This document shows, one piece after another, positions 43,202 to 52,355 of a DNA stretch of 64,000 nt (positions within the stretch are counted from its first letter, which is position 1; the number at the start of each line of letters is the position of its first letter). Origin of the DNA: Candidatus Omnitrophota bacterium (GTDB taxonomy: Bacteria > Omnitrophota > Gorgyraeia > Velamenicoccales > Velamenicoccaceae); the NCBI GenBank assembly GCA_016235185.1, contig JACRLT010000004.1, forward strand, positions 35,374-99,373, given 5' to 3'. Under the pieces are notes generated by a model. The model saw nothing but the letters and a program-made list of their open reading frames with translations. It had not been told where the DNA came from and searched no databases. A program made the translations under genes and the position numbers.

Positions 43202-43612
43202 TCACAAACAAGAACCGACTGGAGAGCACGTCGGATCGGACGTAACCTGGGTAATAGTCCATGTCCTTGCTCCTCTGGCTGCCGTAGCGGAAAAAGTCGA
43301 TCCTGTGCCGCTGATAGCATACCCCCAATTAGAACCGCTTAAGTCAAGGCTTAGGTTATCGTTGATAAACGCAAGGTTGCTTGTTGAGCCGGAGACCGGA
43401 TAAAAAAACTCGAATTTCGAAAAATATTGCCTTTCTCCGGCCTTTACCATCTTAAGGGCTGTTACTGCTTCCTTGTCCAATGCCTTCTCTTTAGTGTTTA
43501 TGTAAGTCGGCACAGCTATTGCGACAAGGACACTCATTATGATAATAACCACCAATAATTCCATGAGTGTGAAACCCCTAAAATGATCTAACGCGCCATA
43601 TCTCTTTTTCAT
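43202..43612 (-). CDS. Prepilin-like protein (pseudopilin)
   Basis: The 136-residue protein has a 13-residue leader ending in Gly, then FTLMELLVVIIIMSVLVAIA with Glu at mature position 5. The middle (YINTKEKALDKEAVTALKMVKAGERQYFSKF) is the alpha-helical spine region. Two cysteines near the C-terminus (TCSPVGSC) could form a pilin disulfide loop. It lies 6 bases after the next pilin. Confidence 0.85.
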   Translation of the reverse strand: MKKRYGALDHFRGFTLMELLVVIIIMSVLVAIAVPTYINTKEKALDKEAVTALKMVKAGERQYFSKFEFFYPVSGSTSNLAFINDNLSLDLSGSNWGYAISGTGSTFSATAARGARTWTITQVTSDPTCSPVGSCL

Positions 43613-43618
43613 ATGCCC

Positions 43619-44017
43619 TCACAGATAACCGACCGTACCATCAAGCACGCCTGCTTGCGTAATATTCAAAGAAAATGCCGTCGGGCCGGTAGGCGGCCTC
43701 CCTGCCCCTCCTGTGCATCTGTTTGCCGTGGCAGTAAAAGTGCCTGAACCGTTTACGATCCCGTAACTAAAATAAAAACTCGCATTACAGGCTGTCGGAG
43801 CCGCTATTTGCAGTGATGTAAGGCTATTCGTATAAATATCGTACTCTGTCAGATATGCCAATTCCGCGGAACGGATATTGCCCAGGATATTACGGGCCTC
43901 GGCAGACCGGCCTCTTTCAACGAACTTGCTATAGCGGGGTATGCTTATACCTGCCAGGATACCAATGACGATCACGACAACCATGATCTCAACTAGCGAA
44001 AAGGCATTTCTATTCAT
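43619..44017 (-). CDS. Prepilin-like protein (pseudopilin)
   Basis: The 132-residue protein starts MNRNAFSLVEIMVVVIVIGILAG-like, with Ala rather than Gly before the cleavage site but Glu at mature position 5. The spine RYSKFVERGRSAEARNILGNIRSAELAYL closely resembles the major pilin at 44206-44610, so the two are paralogues. A cysteine pair (TACNAS and NRCTGG) may form a disulfide. Confidence 0.85.
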   Translation of the reverse strand: MNRNAFSLVEIMVVVIVIGILAGISIPRYSKFVERGRSAEARNILGNIRSAELAYLTEYDIYTNSLTSLQIAAPTACNASFYFSYGIVNGSGTFTATANRCTGGAGRPPTGPTAFSLNITQAGVLDGTVGYL

Positions 44018-44086
44018 ATTCTATCCCCATCTATCCAGCTATTCCCGGCTTTTTATTACATAAATCTACTTTCGACAAAAAATCAG

Positions 44087-44124
44087 CCGGCGAAACATGC
44101 ATTTATTAAGCACTGTTTCGCCGG
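44087..44124. terminator. Hairpin after the major pilin gene
   Basis: Perfect 11-base arms (CCGGCGAAACA and its complement) enclose 16 bases. On the minus strand GGCTGATTTTTT follows, so it resembles a partial terminator or stabilising stem that would favour pilin over downstream pseudopilin synthesis. Confidence 0.65.
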
Positions 44125-44205
44125 TTATAAAAACATAATTGAAAATACTCATCCAAACGGCCAAAACTCATCCACACCTGAATGGCGCGGTTTGTTGACA
44201 GTGAA

Positions 44206-44610
44206 TTATAGAAAAGCCGCTCCAGCACCGTTAGAGCCAAGCGTTCCATTTTGCGTAATATTAATTATATAGCCTGCGTTTGGTCCAGCGTCAACACTAT
44301 TACGAGTAGCAGTACCAACGAGTGTACCCTCGTTAGTAATAGTGGTAGCTGCATTCCCCACAAAATTAAAGTATCTGCCGTTGGCGTTAACAGTTGTATC
44401 CAAATCGGCAACGTTCCCTGCAAATGTAGCATATTGAGCTGCGTATCGTATCTGGGCACCTCTTATATCGCCCAAAATTTGTTTGGCTTCTACTGCTCTG
44501 CCTTTTTCCGCGATCCTTATGTATCTAGGCAGCGCAATGGAAGCCAAAATACCTATGACGATGACTACAATGATGAGTTCGAGCAATGTGAAACCTTTCT
44601 TTTTCCGCAT
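44206..44610 (-). CDS. Major prepilin of the type IV pilus / type II-like system
   Basis: The 134-residue protein starts MRKKKGFTLLELIIVVIVIG, a canonical class III signal peptide. The spine RIAEKGRAVEAKQILGDIRGAQIRYAAQYA and a Gly/Asn/Thr-rich head resemble short GspG-like or type IV pilins. It has its own promoter (44717-44745), a strong AGGAGG site and a following hairpin, all expected for the most abundant subunit. Confidence 0.88.
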   Translation of the reverse strand: MRKKKGFTLLELIIVVIVIGILASIALPRYIRIAEKGRAVEAKQILGDIRGAQIRYAAQYATFAGNVADLDTTVNANGRYFNFVGNAATTITNEGTLVGTATRNSVDAGPNAGYIINITQNGTLGSNGAGAAFL

Positions 44611-44716
44611 TTTCCCCTCCTCGTTTTGTTTTTTCCTTATTATGACAAATTATATCTATTTTTTGAAATAATGATACCGGATTTTACCTTCGCCCATCAC
44701 CCCCTTCACTTTTATA

Positions 44717-44745
44717 AGTGTATCATATCATTTTAGTTAAGTCAA
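44717..44745 (-). promoter_or_regulatory. Promoter of the major pilin gene
   Basis: TTGACT (44740-44745) and TACACT (44717-44722) are separated by exactly 17 bases on the minus strand, in the gap directly after the pilC stop codon. The leader to the pilin start would be about 100 bases. Confidence 0.7.
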
Positions 44746-46002
44746 CTATCCTGCGGTCTTCATGGTCGCCATATTAAAAATAGGCAAAAATATAGCGATG
44801 ACCATGCCTCCTATGATAATACCCATAAAAACTATCATCAAAGGCTCAAAAATAGATGCCAGCCGCGTTACGAAAGTTTCCAAGTATTCCTGATAAAATT
44901 TAGCAATCCTCTTTAACATATTCGACAATTCGCCTATTTCTTCTCCGATAGCCACCATCTGCACAACCATCGGAGTGAATAGCTCGCTTTTTTCCATAGG
45001 GGCCGCCATACTGCGCCCCTCTTTAACGCTCCTCTTGATGAATTGTATGGTGTCGGCCATTTTAAACGAACCTGCGCTCCGTTCCGAGATCTCTAAGGCA
45101 TAAAGAATAGGGACACCGCTTTCTATCAATATAGACATCGTTGTAGCAAATCGCTCAATCAACATGTAGCGGAAGAATTCGCCGACAATGGGTATCTTAA
45201 AACGCGCATCTTCGATCATCCTGTTAAACTTAGGCTGTTTACTCATTTTTCTATAAACAAAAACCAACAGGACAATAGTTCCCGCGAACCAAAAGAACTT
45301 TTTTGTCAGAATATCGCTTAGCATTATCAGTATCTTTGTAGCCAACGGCAATTCAACTCCGAAAGAACCAAGTATCTTAGAGAATGTCGGTACTATCTTC
45401 ATGACAAAAAATAGGACGGCGGACACAGAAATAAAACACAAAATACCCGGATACATGAGGGCCGATATGATCTTTCGTTTAAAACTAGCGGCTTCTTCCA
45501 AGTAATGCGCCAATTTATCAAGCACCATCGGCAGGTTACCGCTTGCCTCGCCTGTTTCAATAAGATTTACCCAAAGCGGAGAAAATACATCAGGAAATTT
45601 CGCTATCGAATCACGCAGGGTCCGGCCACCCTCCATATCCTGCCTGACTTGCGCTATTATGCCAAAAAGTTTTTTGCTGTCAACCTGCTTGGATATGACA
45701 TCCAAACACCTCAACAAACTGATGCCTGCGCCCAATAACATAGAGAGCTGGCGCGCAAAAATAACCAGATCTCCGGCACCAACACTATTGTGGGTAAACT
45801 GGCTTTTACCGGATCTTACAACTTTATCCTGTGCAATATCTTTTTTGCCTACGTCGAAAGGAATGATGGACGTGACGATAAGCCCCTTCTTCTGAAGCTG
45901 GGCAACAACGTCATCCTGGCCAGGGCCTTCTATGACGCCTGTCTCTTTTTCGCCGCTTGTCTTGCGGCCTATGTAAGAATATTTCGGCATTCCCTTATTC
46001 AA
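44746..46002 (-). CDS. pilC: Type IV pilus / type II secretion inner-membrane platform protein (PilC/GspF)
   Basis: The 418-residue protein has the two T2SSF repeats with three membrane segments: FARQLSMLLGAGISLLRCL and GEASGNLPMVLDKLAHYLEE in the first, ERFATTMSILIESGVPILYAL and IGEEIGELSNMLKRIAKFYQ in the second, ending FEPLMIVFMGIIIGGMVIAIFLP-like. It anchors the assembly ATPase. It overlaps pilB by 8 bases. Confidence 0.94.
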   Translation of the reverse strand: MNKGMPKYSYIGRKTSGEKETGVIEGPGQDDVVAQLQKKGLIVTSIIPFDVGKKDIAQDKVVRSGKSQFTHNSVGAGDLVIFARQLSMLLGAGISLLRCLDVISKQVDSKKLFGIIAQVRQDMEGGRTLRDSIAKFPDVFSPLWVNLIETGEASGNLPMVLDKLAHYLEEAASFKRKIISALMYPGILCFISVSAVLFFVMKIVPTFSKILGSFGVELPLATKILIMLSDILTKKFFWFAGTIVLLVFVYRKMSKQPKFNRMIEDARFKIPIVGEFFRYMLIERFATTMSILIESGVPILYALEISERSAGSFKMADTIQFIKRSVKEGRSMAAPMEKSELFTPMVVQMVAIGEEIGELSNMLKRIAKFYQEYLETFVTRLASIFEPLMIVFMGIIIGGMVIAIFLPIFNMATMKTAG

Positions 46003-47707
46003 CCCCTATCGTTGCGCTCAATGCTTCTTCCAAAGATGTTATCCCATCCATGACTTTCCTTAAACCGCTCTCATAAAGAGTCATCATGCCGCGCTCCACG
46101 GCGATTTTCTTCAATTTCGGCGCATTTACACCAGGGACTATGTGCTGCCTGATCTCATCATCAACGAATAAAACCTCTCCGATACAAGTCCTGCCGCGGT
46201 ATCCTATATGATTGCATTTATCGCACCCCTTTGCGCGATAAATAAGGTCCTGGCCTAAATTAAACCGCTCCCTCTCCTCGGGCGTAGGCTCATAGGCCTC
46301 TTTGCATTCGGAACAAAGGCGGCGGACCAAGCGCTGCGCCACAATAAGAACTAAAGACGGCATCAAAAGATAAGGCTCGACACCTATATCGATCAGGCGA
46401 GTAACAGCTGATGGCGCGTCATTTGTATGCAATGTGCTTAAAACCAAGTGGCCTGTTAGGGCGGAACGCACACAGATCTGGGCAGTTTCAAGATCCCTGA
46501 CCTCTCCGACCATCATTATATCAGGGTCCTGCCTTAAAAAAGCGCGCAGTGCTGAAGCGAATGTAAGGCCTATTTCTGGCTTGATCTGGACCTGGTTGAT
46601 CCCTTCCATATGGTATTCTACCGGATCTTCGACTGTCACTATATTCATCGTGGGGTTCTTGATCTCACCTAGGGCAGCATAAAGGCTCGTAGATTTTCCG
46701 CTTCCGGTTGGCCCGGTGAGAAAAACTAAACCATAAGGCATGTGTATGGCGCGGCGGAACAACTCCAGCTGCTGGGGCAGAAAACCCATCTGCGCCAGAT
46801 CCAGGGCAACTCCCCCCTTGTCTAAGATCCTCATAACGATCTTTTCGCCGTAAATAGTAGGCATGACAGAAACACGCAGATCGATATTACGGCCTTCAAT
46901 GCGGACAGTAAAACCGCCATCTTGAGGAAGCCGCTTTTCAGCTATGTCCATCTTGGAAAGGATCTTAATTCTTGATATTATGGGAAGGTGAAGATGCTTT
47001 GCCGGAGGAGGAATTTCATGCAAAACACCGTCGATCCTGTACCGCAGGCTTATCTTATCCTTAAAAGGCTCTATGTGTATATCCGAGGCCCTTTCGTCGA
47101 TGGCCTGTTTAATGACAAGATCCACGAGTTTGACGACAGGCGCTTCTTCTGCGCGTGCTATAAGGCGGTCGATGCTTAATTCTTCAGCCTCGATCTCCAT
47201 GACAGGGCCATAGTCATCCGTTGTCTTATAAGATTCTTTTACAGCGGCCTTAAGAATATCCCTCTTGCCATAAAAATCATCTATTGCTTTCAGGATCTCT
47301 GTTTTTGTGGCAATAACCGGGTTAATTTCGCAGTTCGTCATCTTCCTTAGGTTATCGACCAGGATCACGTCCAACGGGTCGGTAATGGCGCACGTGATGG
47401 AATTCATGGTTTTCGACAACGGGAGCACTAAATTTTTTATAGCGAACTCTTTGGAAACGATCAGATCGAGGTTCTGGTCAGCGGCGGGCTTTATCAAACC
47501 TGCGCCCATGGAGACATACGGAAGGTTAAGCTGTTTTCCGAGCGCTACAACAAGGTCTTCTTCTGTGGCGACACCCATCTTAAGGAGGATCTCACCCAAA
47601 CGGCCGCCCTCTTTTGCCTGGATCTTTATTACATCGTCGAGCTGGGCCTGGCTGATGATACCTTCTTTAAGAAGGATCTCTCCTAATTTTAGATAGGGCC
47701 TCGCCAT
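45995..47707 (-). CDS. pilB: Type IV pilus / type II secretion assembly ATPase (PilB/GspE)
   Basis: The 570-residue protein has the GspE N-terminal domain (about 1-155), then the ATPase with Walker A GPTGSGKSTS, the Asp box, Walker B RQDPDIMMVGEVRD, the His box STLHTNDAPSAVTRL, and the tetracysteine zinc site (LCSECKEAYE and CDKCNHIGYRG). It powers fibre extension. No PilT-type retraction ATPase is in the window. Confidence 0.95.
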   Translation of the reverse strand: MARPYLKLGEILLKEGIISQAQLDDVIKIQAKEGGRLGEILLKMGVATEEDLVVALGKQLNLPYVSMGAGLIKPAADQNLDLIVSKEFAIKNLVLPLSKTMNSITCAITDPLDVILVDNLRKMTNCEINPVIATKTEILKAIDDFYGKRDILKAAVKESYKTTDDYGPVMEIEAEELSIDRLIARAEEAPVVKLVDLVIKQAIDERASDIHIEPFKDKISLRYRIDGVLHEIPPPAKHLHLPIISRIKILSKMDIAEKRLPQDGGFTVRIEGRNIDLRVSVMPTIYGEKIVMRILDKGGVALDLAQMGFLPQQLELFRRAIHMPYGLVFLTGPTGSGKSTSLYAALGEIKNPTMNIVTVEDPVEYHMEGINQVQIKPEIGLTFASALRAFLRQDPDIMMVGEVRDLETAQICVRSALTGHLVLSTLHTNDAPSAVTRLIDIGVEPYLLMPSLVLIVAQRLVRRLCSECKEAYEPTPEERERFNLGQDLIYRAKGCDKCNHIGYRGRTCIGEVLFVDDEIRQHIVPGVNAPKLKKIAVERGMMTLYESGLRKVMDGITSLEEALSATIGVE

Positions 47708-47713
47708 ACGTTT

Positions 47714-49237
47714 TCAATTCTCCCATCTTTGCAACATGCTGTCAACCTCTTGTTTCCTTGCAATGCCTGAAACCTGCTCGCGAAAAGGGGCCAAAGGCAT
47801 TGAAGGCAATTCCGCTTTTGCCAAGGCAATAGCATCATTGCCTCCGACGATATGGGGCGTGATAAAAACGATCAATTCTCTTTCTTCCTTGTTACTGTCT
47901 TTGTGGCGGAATAACGCTCCGAGTATCGGTATATCCCCCACAATGGGGATCTTGCTTACAGTAGTTTCGTCATTGGTCCTTATAAGGCCGCCAACAACTA
48001 TGGTCTCGCCATTTTTAACCATCAAAGTGGTCTGCGAAGAACGGATCTCTGGATCCTTATAGGTTGTGCCCGAGAAAGTAGCGCCTGTCTTTGCCTGCGA
48101 CACTTGAGGCTGGATAAACATCGTAACAGCCCCTGTATTAGGATCAACCTGGGGTGTAACTTTTAAAGAAACTCCGGTCTCAAACCGCTCTGCCTCCACC
48201 GTCTGGGTAGATGCGCCTTCGGAAGATTGTGTTACGGTATTCTGGCCTATGGCCTCGTTAGTACTTATCTTTATCTCCGCCGTTTCATTACTCATAGTTA
48301 AGATCCTGGGCCTGGCCAAAAACTTTGTCCTTGTGTCTGTAGTCAATAGATCCAGAACAGCCGTAAAAACAGCGGAGCTTAATGTGCCATAAGACAATCC
48401 TCCATCAGGAATATCCGGGGTCCCGGCCTGGCCATCCCACATGAAATTAGGGAACTTTGTAGGCACGCTTGAACCGGTGAGTTGCATCAGATTAGGGGAG
48501 GTATTCACACCCATCTGGTCTATGACCCTTTTGGAAACATCCAACATCTCAACCTCGATCATGACCTGCGGCGCAGGAACATCCAGCAAAACAATAACCC
48601 TCTCTATGACTTCAAAACGGTCTGGTATATCCGTAATTATAAGGCTATTTGTCCTGGCGTCCTGGGTAAAGCTTCCGTTACTGGTCATTACCCCTTTGAC
48701 CGCATCTTCAATATTGCCTGCTGCTTGTCCTTCCGCGCCTGCTGCAGCCACGCCAGTTGTTTGGCCTCCGGAGGCACCGCCTGCAATGGCAGTCTCCAGT
48801 TTCGATGATTTTAGACGCGCGTATTTCAGGCGATAGATCTTAGTAACCAGGTCTATGGCTGGCTTTCCCGATTCCTTGACGACAAAAACTTTTGCCCCCG
48901 ACTCAAGTTCGTATTTAAGATTATTGGCTGACATGATCTTGTTCAAGGCCTCCTGCAGCGGGACTTGATCGAGGTACAGCGTCAATGTCCTTTCCTGGAC
49001 ATTCTGGGAAGCGATAAAATTCAGACCGGCCTGTTCAGAAAATATCTTTAGGATATTTTTCAGGCTTGCATCCTTGAAATCCATGGAGATCTTGCGGTAG
49101 GCCTCGCTGGATATTAGCTCATCTGCGCCCAAACCGATATCATAGGCCGATATCAGGCTAGTAAAAAGAAAATAAACCGCCAGGAAACCCGCAACTGAAA
49201 AAAAACTTTTTTTAAAACGAAAAGGAATAGACTTCAT
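47714..49237 (-). CDS. pilQ: Secretin (PilQ/GspD-like)
   Basis: The 507-residue protein has a signal peptide, an STN/N0-like domain (about 48-115: MDFKDASLKNILKIFSEQAG), one N1-type domain (RLKYARLKSSKLE, with a Gly/Ala-rich insert) and the secretin pore domain (APQVMIEVEMLDVSK, RPRILTMSNETAEI, VGGLIRTNDETTVSKIP, RELIVFITPHIV). It is short for PilQ and lacks AMIN domains. It forms the outer-membrane channel. Confidence 0.93.
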   Translation of the reverse strand: MKSIPFRFKKSFFSVAGFLAVYFLFTSLISAYDIGLGADELISSEAYRKISMDFKDASLKNILKIFSEQAGLNFIASQNVQERTLTLYLDQVPLQEALNKIMSANNLKYELESGAKVFVVKESGKPAIDLVTKIYRLKYARLKSSKLETAIAGGASGGQTTGVAAAGAEGQAAGNIEDAVKGVMTSNGSFTQDARTNSLIITDIPDRFEVIERVIVLLDVPAPQVMIEVEMLDVSKRVIDQMGVNTSPNLMQLTGSSVPTKFPNFMWDGQAGTPDIPDGGLSYGTLSSAVFTAVLDLLTTDTRTKFLARPRILTMSNETAEIKISTNEAIGQNTVTQSSEGASTQTVEAERFETGVSLKVTPQVDPNTGAVTMFIQPQVSQAKTGATFSGTTYKDPEIRSSQTTLMVKNGETIVVGGLIRTNDETTVSKIPIVGDIPILGALFRHKDSNKEERELIVFITPHIVGGNDAIALAKAELPSMPLAPFREQVSGIARKQEVDSMLQRWEN

Positions 49238-49716
49238 TTTTCCCCTCCCTCTTTCGAAGCATGCTTGCTCCCCCTCTTGATCAAATACTCTTTATTTTTG
49301 AATTTTAATAGGATCCCGTCTTTGTTGATATTTACGATCGTCGCCTCATTGATCTCGTCGCCTATACCGTAAACGTTGTCATTGATTATCGCCTTGGGCT
49401 GCGCCTCCCCCCAAACTATACCGGTCACATTCAAAGTCGAATAGTCGAATACTTCCTCAGTTGCCATCTGGCTTTTCTCTGCTACTTCCTCGGACTCCTT
49501 AGGAACACTTTTCTCTTTTGAGGGCAGCCACGGCTTAAAAGGATCCCTGAAATCCATAGACTTTTCAACAACAGCTTCGTCATTATCCGTTTTCACATTT
49601 GCTTTTTGAGGCTCAAGAGGCGCGACCCCGGCATCTTGAGCCAAAGCAATGCAAGAAAAAAAGGCACCAAACCACAACAATCCGATGATCTTTTGGATCT
49701 TTGCAAAATTAGACAT
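49234..49716 (-). CDS. PilP-like periplasmic pilus assembly protein
   Basis: The 160-residue protein has a signal or anchor segment (about 8-27), a charged linker and a C-terminal domain with LNVTGIVWGEAQPKAIINDN and KDGILLKFKNKEYLIKRG, the beta fold of PilP/GspC homology regions. Position between the PilO-like gene and the secretin is that of pilP. It would join the PilMNO platform to the secretin. Confidence 0.82.
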   Translation of the reverse strand: MSNFAKIQKIIGLLWFGAFFSCIALAQDAGVAPLEPQKANVKTDNDEAVVEKSMDFRDPFKPWLPSKEKSVPKESEEVAEKSQMATEEVFDYSTLNVTGIVWGEAQPKAIINDNVYGIGDEINEATIVNINKDGILLKFKNKEYLIKRGSKHASKEGGEK

Positions 49717-49721
49717 GAATG

Positions 49722-50249
49722 CTATTTAAAATACACGGCTTCTACCGCAATGTTTCCCGACAGCGTAGGATCGGCTTGCCCGCGCGTATCTCCCGCAGGG
49801 GCGATACTGAACGATCTTATCCTTATTAACATTGGATACGTCTCCAGTCTTTTTATGAACTGTATAAGCTGTTTGTACGTCGCTCCGCAATCTATGCCGA
49901 ATGAAATAATGGTATAATTTTTCTCTTCTGTCCTGCCTCCGGGAGAAATATTCATAATTTTAACTTCCGAGTCAATGCCTACTTTGTAGATTTTATCAAT
50001 AATGGAATTGGTATCTATTGTATCCCAGCTCTTTTCCTTCGCCTTCTTTATCTTTTCGTTTAAAACGACTATTCGGTCTAGGGCTGCCCCTTTCTCTTTT
50101 TCCGCCTCGATCTGCCTTTTCATATCTTCGGAGCGCAGGACCTGTTTAGTGTGGATGTCTTTGGCAAACCATAAAGAAACAAGGACTATAACGATCATAA
50201 CTATATTTCCTTTTTTCTTTAACATCGCCTGCGGGTTAAAATTAGACAT
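49722..50249 (-). CDS. PilO-like pilus assembly protein
   Basis: The 175-residue protein has one N-terminal membrane segment (NIVMIVIVLVSLWFAKD), a coiled-coil stretch (KRQIEAEKEKGAALDRIVVLNEKIKKAKEK) and a ferredoxin-like C-terminal part with TYKQLIQFIKRLETYPMLIRI, typical of PilO. It pairs with PilN in the inner membrane. Confidence 0.85.
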   Translation of the reverse strand: MSNFNPQAMLKKKGNIVMIVIVLVSLWFAKDIHTKQVLRSEDMKRQIEAEKEKGAALDRIVVLNEKIKKAKEKSWDTIDTNSIIDKIYKVGIDSEVKIMNISPGGRTEEKNYTIISFGIDCGATYKQLIQFIKRLETYPMLIRIRSFSIAPAGDTRGQADPTLSGNIAVEAVYFK

Positions 50250-50291
50250 TCTCTTCCTTCTCCATCATAAAGTTACACGTAAGACTTGAGG

Positions 50292-51908
50292 CTATCTGGA
50301 GACTGTTGCCGCTTTCTCAAATTGAACGTCAAATTGCATATAATATATTCCTTCGGCACTGGTCTCGCGATACGACTTCAAGTCGATCACGGAAAATTCA
50401 TCAGTCAATTCATTGCTCTGCTTCAACTTCATAATAAAATTATTGATATTTTCTGATGTTACCCTCTTGTCATCAGAGTAAGAATAACAGCTTAGCTTCA
50501 AAGAAGGCGGCATATATGAATAGGTCAATTTATCTATCCAGACCCCCTTCGGCAAGAGGCGCGGCAGAAGGAACAATTTTTTGTAAAAAAACGTGTATCC
50601 TTGAATAAAACTTCTATAATCACGGTCTTTTTCGATAAAATTCCGTTCGCTGGCCAAAACACCTTCCAGGCCGGACAAGTCAATGCCGGGTAAAAGCGGA
50701 GGCTGTTTGATACTCGCGGCGGCAAGCTCTTTTTCAAGAGGAAATACCTTCGAAGAACCGGATAGGTAGCCGGCCGAAACGATCAAAGCGCCTATTATGA
50801 GGCCTTTTATAATTGCAGATCTCGATTCCTGCAAGAAACTCAAAACCATTTCTCCGACATTGACACCGGACACGCCGGTCAATGCCAACGATGATGCCTT
50901 CTCTGCCTTATCCTTAGCCTTCCAAAGATTCAACGTAACAAGAGAAGGCCGTTCGATCCTTAGAGCGGCACCGAAAGCCTTAGCCGAATCAGAAAGCACA
51001 TCGTCGTGGATATCCTTTATCTTTAACAACTCATTTAAAGCTATAAAGTTGACTTTTAAGCCCAGCTCTTTGCTGAAATGGTCCACCCATCCGCTAAAAG
51101 CCTTACCGGAAATAATTAGCATCTCGTCAATATCTTTTTTTAAGAATTGTCGCTTATAATAATCCAAAGAGACGCGTACTTCATTGATCAGCCTGAAAAG
51201 AACGGCATCAAATTCATCCTGGGACCTTACCGCACCGGCCTGGGGCACAAGCTTAATATCGCGCGTGAAATACGGAAACCCTTTTTCTACTATAAGTATA
51301 TTGGCTTCCTTCTGATCGAACTCCAGGACACAATAGGACTGCTGGCTGGCTATTTTACTTTTTATAAATAAGAGCCTAAAAAGGCTGAATAACCCCGGCT
51401 CAAAAGCGATCGGGTCCAGATTAAGCTGCTTGAAAAGTTTGACGTACTTGTCTAACGGGTCCTGTTTGATGCCGCATAGCACTACTTCGATAATGTTAGC
51501 CTTTTGCTTGATGCGGAATTGAAAATCATAAGCCAGCTCTTCTAGCTTAAACGGGATATATTTTTTCATCTCAAAATTTATCCCTGCGAGGACTTCGGCA
51601 CGCGGAATATTAGGCATTTCAAAAAAACGTATGATGAGGTCTTTGGGAGGTAGAGCCACAACTATATTTGATGTATCTATCTTGCTATCGCGTATGGCCT
51701 TCTGCAAGAAGGCCGTCATCTCAATATCATTGTTCTTGAAGACATCAAAAATATCGTCGGAGACAATGCTGGCTGCCTGTTCGCGCCCGGAAGGATATGG
51801 CAGGCTTAAGTGATTTTTTATCCTTCCCGCGGACTGCTGGACAAGGACTATCCCCTTTGAACTGAAATATATGCCGGCAAGATCCTTTTTGAAAAGGTTG
51901 GATAGCAT
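50292..51908 (-). CDS. pilM: PilM-PilN fusion protein
   Basis: The 538-residue protein joins an actin-like PilM domain (about 1-345: DLAGIYFSSKGIVLVQ, VVALPPKDLIIRFFEMP, RLINEVRVSLDYYKRQ) to a PilN-like part with a membrane segment (about 362-382, AIIKGLIIGALIVSAGYL) and a C-terminal domain (KGVWIDKLTYSY). The Asn-rich PilN tail motif that docks into PilM may be unnecessary in a fusion. It opens the pilus operon. Its AAGGAG site is the right end of repeat copy D. Confidence 0.88.
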   Translation of the reverse strand: MLSNLFKKDLAGIYFSSKGIVLVQQSAGRIKNHLSLPYPSGREQAASIVSDDIFDVFKNNDIEMTAFLQKAIRDSKIDTSNIVVALPPKDLIIRFFEMPNIPRAEVLAGINFEMKKYIPFKLEELAYDFQFRIKQKANIIEVVLCGIKQDPLDKYVKLFKQLNLDPIAFEPGLFSLFRLLFIKSKIASQQSYCVLEFDQKEANILIVEKGFPYFTRDIKLVPQAGAVRSQDEFDAVLFRLINEVRVSLDYYKRQFLKKDIDEMLIISGKAFSGWVDHFSKELGLKVNFIALNELLKIKDIHDDVLSDSAKAFGAALRIERPSLVTLNLWKAKDKAEKASSLALTGVSGVNVGEMVLSFLQESRSAIIKGLIIGALIVSAGYLSGSSKVFPLEKELAAASIKQPPLLPGIDLSGLEGVLASERNFIEKDRDYRSFIQGYTFFYKKLFLLPRLLPKGVWIDKLTYSYMPPSLKLSCYSYSDDKRVTSENINNFIMKLKQSNELTDEFSVIDLKSYRETSAEGIYYMQFDVQFEKAATVSR

Positions 51909-51915
51909 TAATTTC

Positions 51916-52021
51916 TCTCCTTGATTTTGCTCATGTTTAGGTACTTATTACCTACAAAATCAATCCCGAAGCGTGCTCGAAAAATATCGCTAGAGATTTT
52001 TCGAGCGGTTACGCAAGGGAT
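51916..52021 (-). repeat. SD-bearing palindromic repeat element, copy D (before pilM)
   Basis: On the minus strand a long hairpin (GCTCGAAAAATCTCTAGCG with a near complement) is followed by CGGGATTGATTTTGTAGG, a GTACCTAAAC spacer and GAGCAAAATCAAGGAG, which is the ribosome-binding site of the PilMN gene. The layout matches copies A to C, though the hairpin sequence differs. Confidence 0.8.
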
Positions 52022-52035
52022 AGGTTTGTTCTCCA

Positions 52036-52218
52036 TCATTTTAACCTGGCGCTTCTGGTGTTGGCGCGAAGCCACTTATCTACATCTTTCTTATCAAATC
52101 TCCAGACGCCGCCCACCTTAATGCCTGAGATCTTATTCTCATGCAGCCAATTATAAATGGTCTGTTTTTTTAGCCTCAAGTAACTCGCCAGCTCTTCAAC
52201 ATCCATCAGACTGTACAT
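52036..52218 (-). CDS. Small excisionase/BldC-type HTH protein
   Basis: The 60-residue protein is a single helix-turn-helix domain (MDVEELASYLRLKKQTIYNWL, wing-like ISGIKVGGVWRFDKKDVDKWL). A GAGGAG site lies 2-3 bases before its ATG. It sits directly before the pilus operon and has a promoter with 12-base direct repeats, so it may regulate itself or the pilus genes. The same fold ends the bactofilin at 4037-4546. Confidence 0.82.
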   Translation of the reverse strand: MYSLMDVEELASYLRLKKQTIYNWLHENKISGIKVGGVWRFDKKDVDKWLRANTRSARLK

Positions 52219-52264
52219 ATTCTCCTCGCAAACCGATTGGGAAATTTGCTTTTAAAACAATCAT

Positions 52265-52328
52265 ATTGGATCATATTAAACTTACTTTGTCAATATAATT
52301 TTTTCTTAATTTTACCTAAACTTACTTT
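52265..52328 (-). promoter_or_regulatory. Promoter and possible operator repeats of the small HTH gene
   Basis: TTGACA (52288-52293) and TCCAAT (52265-52270) are 17 bases apart on the minus strand. Two identical 12-base copies of AAAGTAAGTTTA (52277-52288 and 52317-52328) start exactly 40 bases apart; one touches the -35 box. Such face-to-face spacing suits a dimeric or cooperative DNA-binding protein. Confidence 0.5.
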
Positions 52329-52355
52329 TATTATAAAAGAATATACTATATTTTA

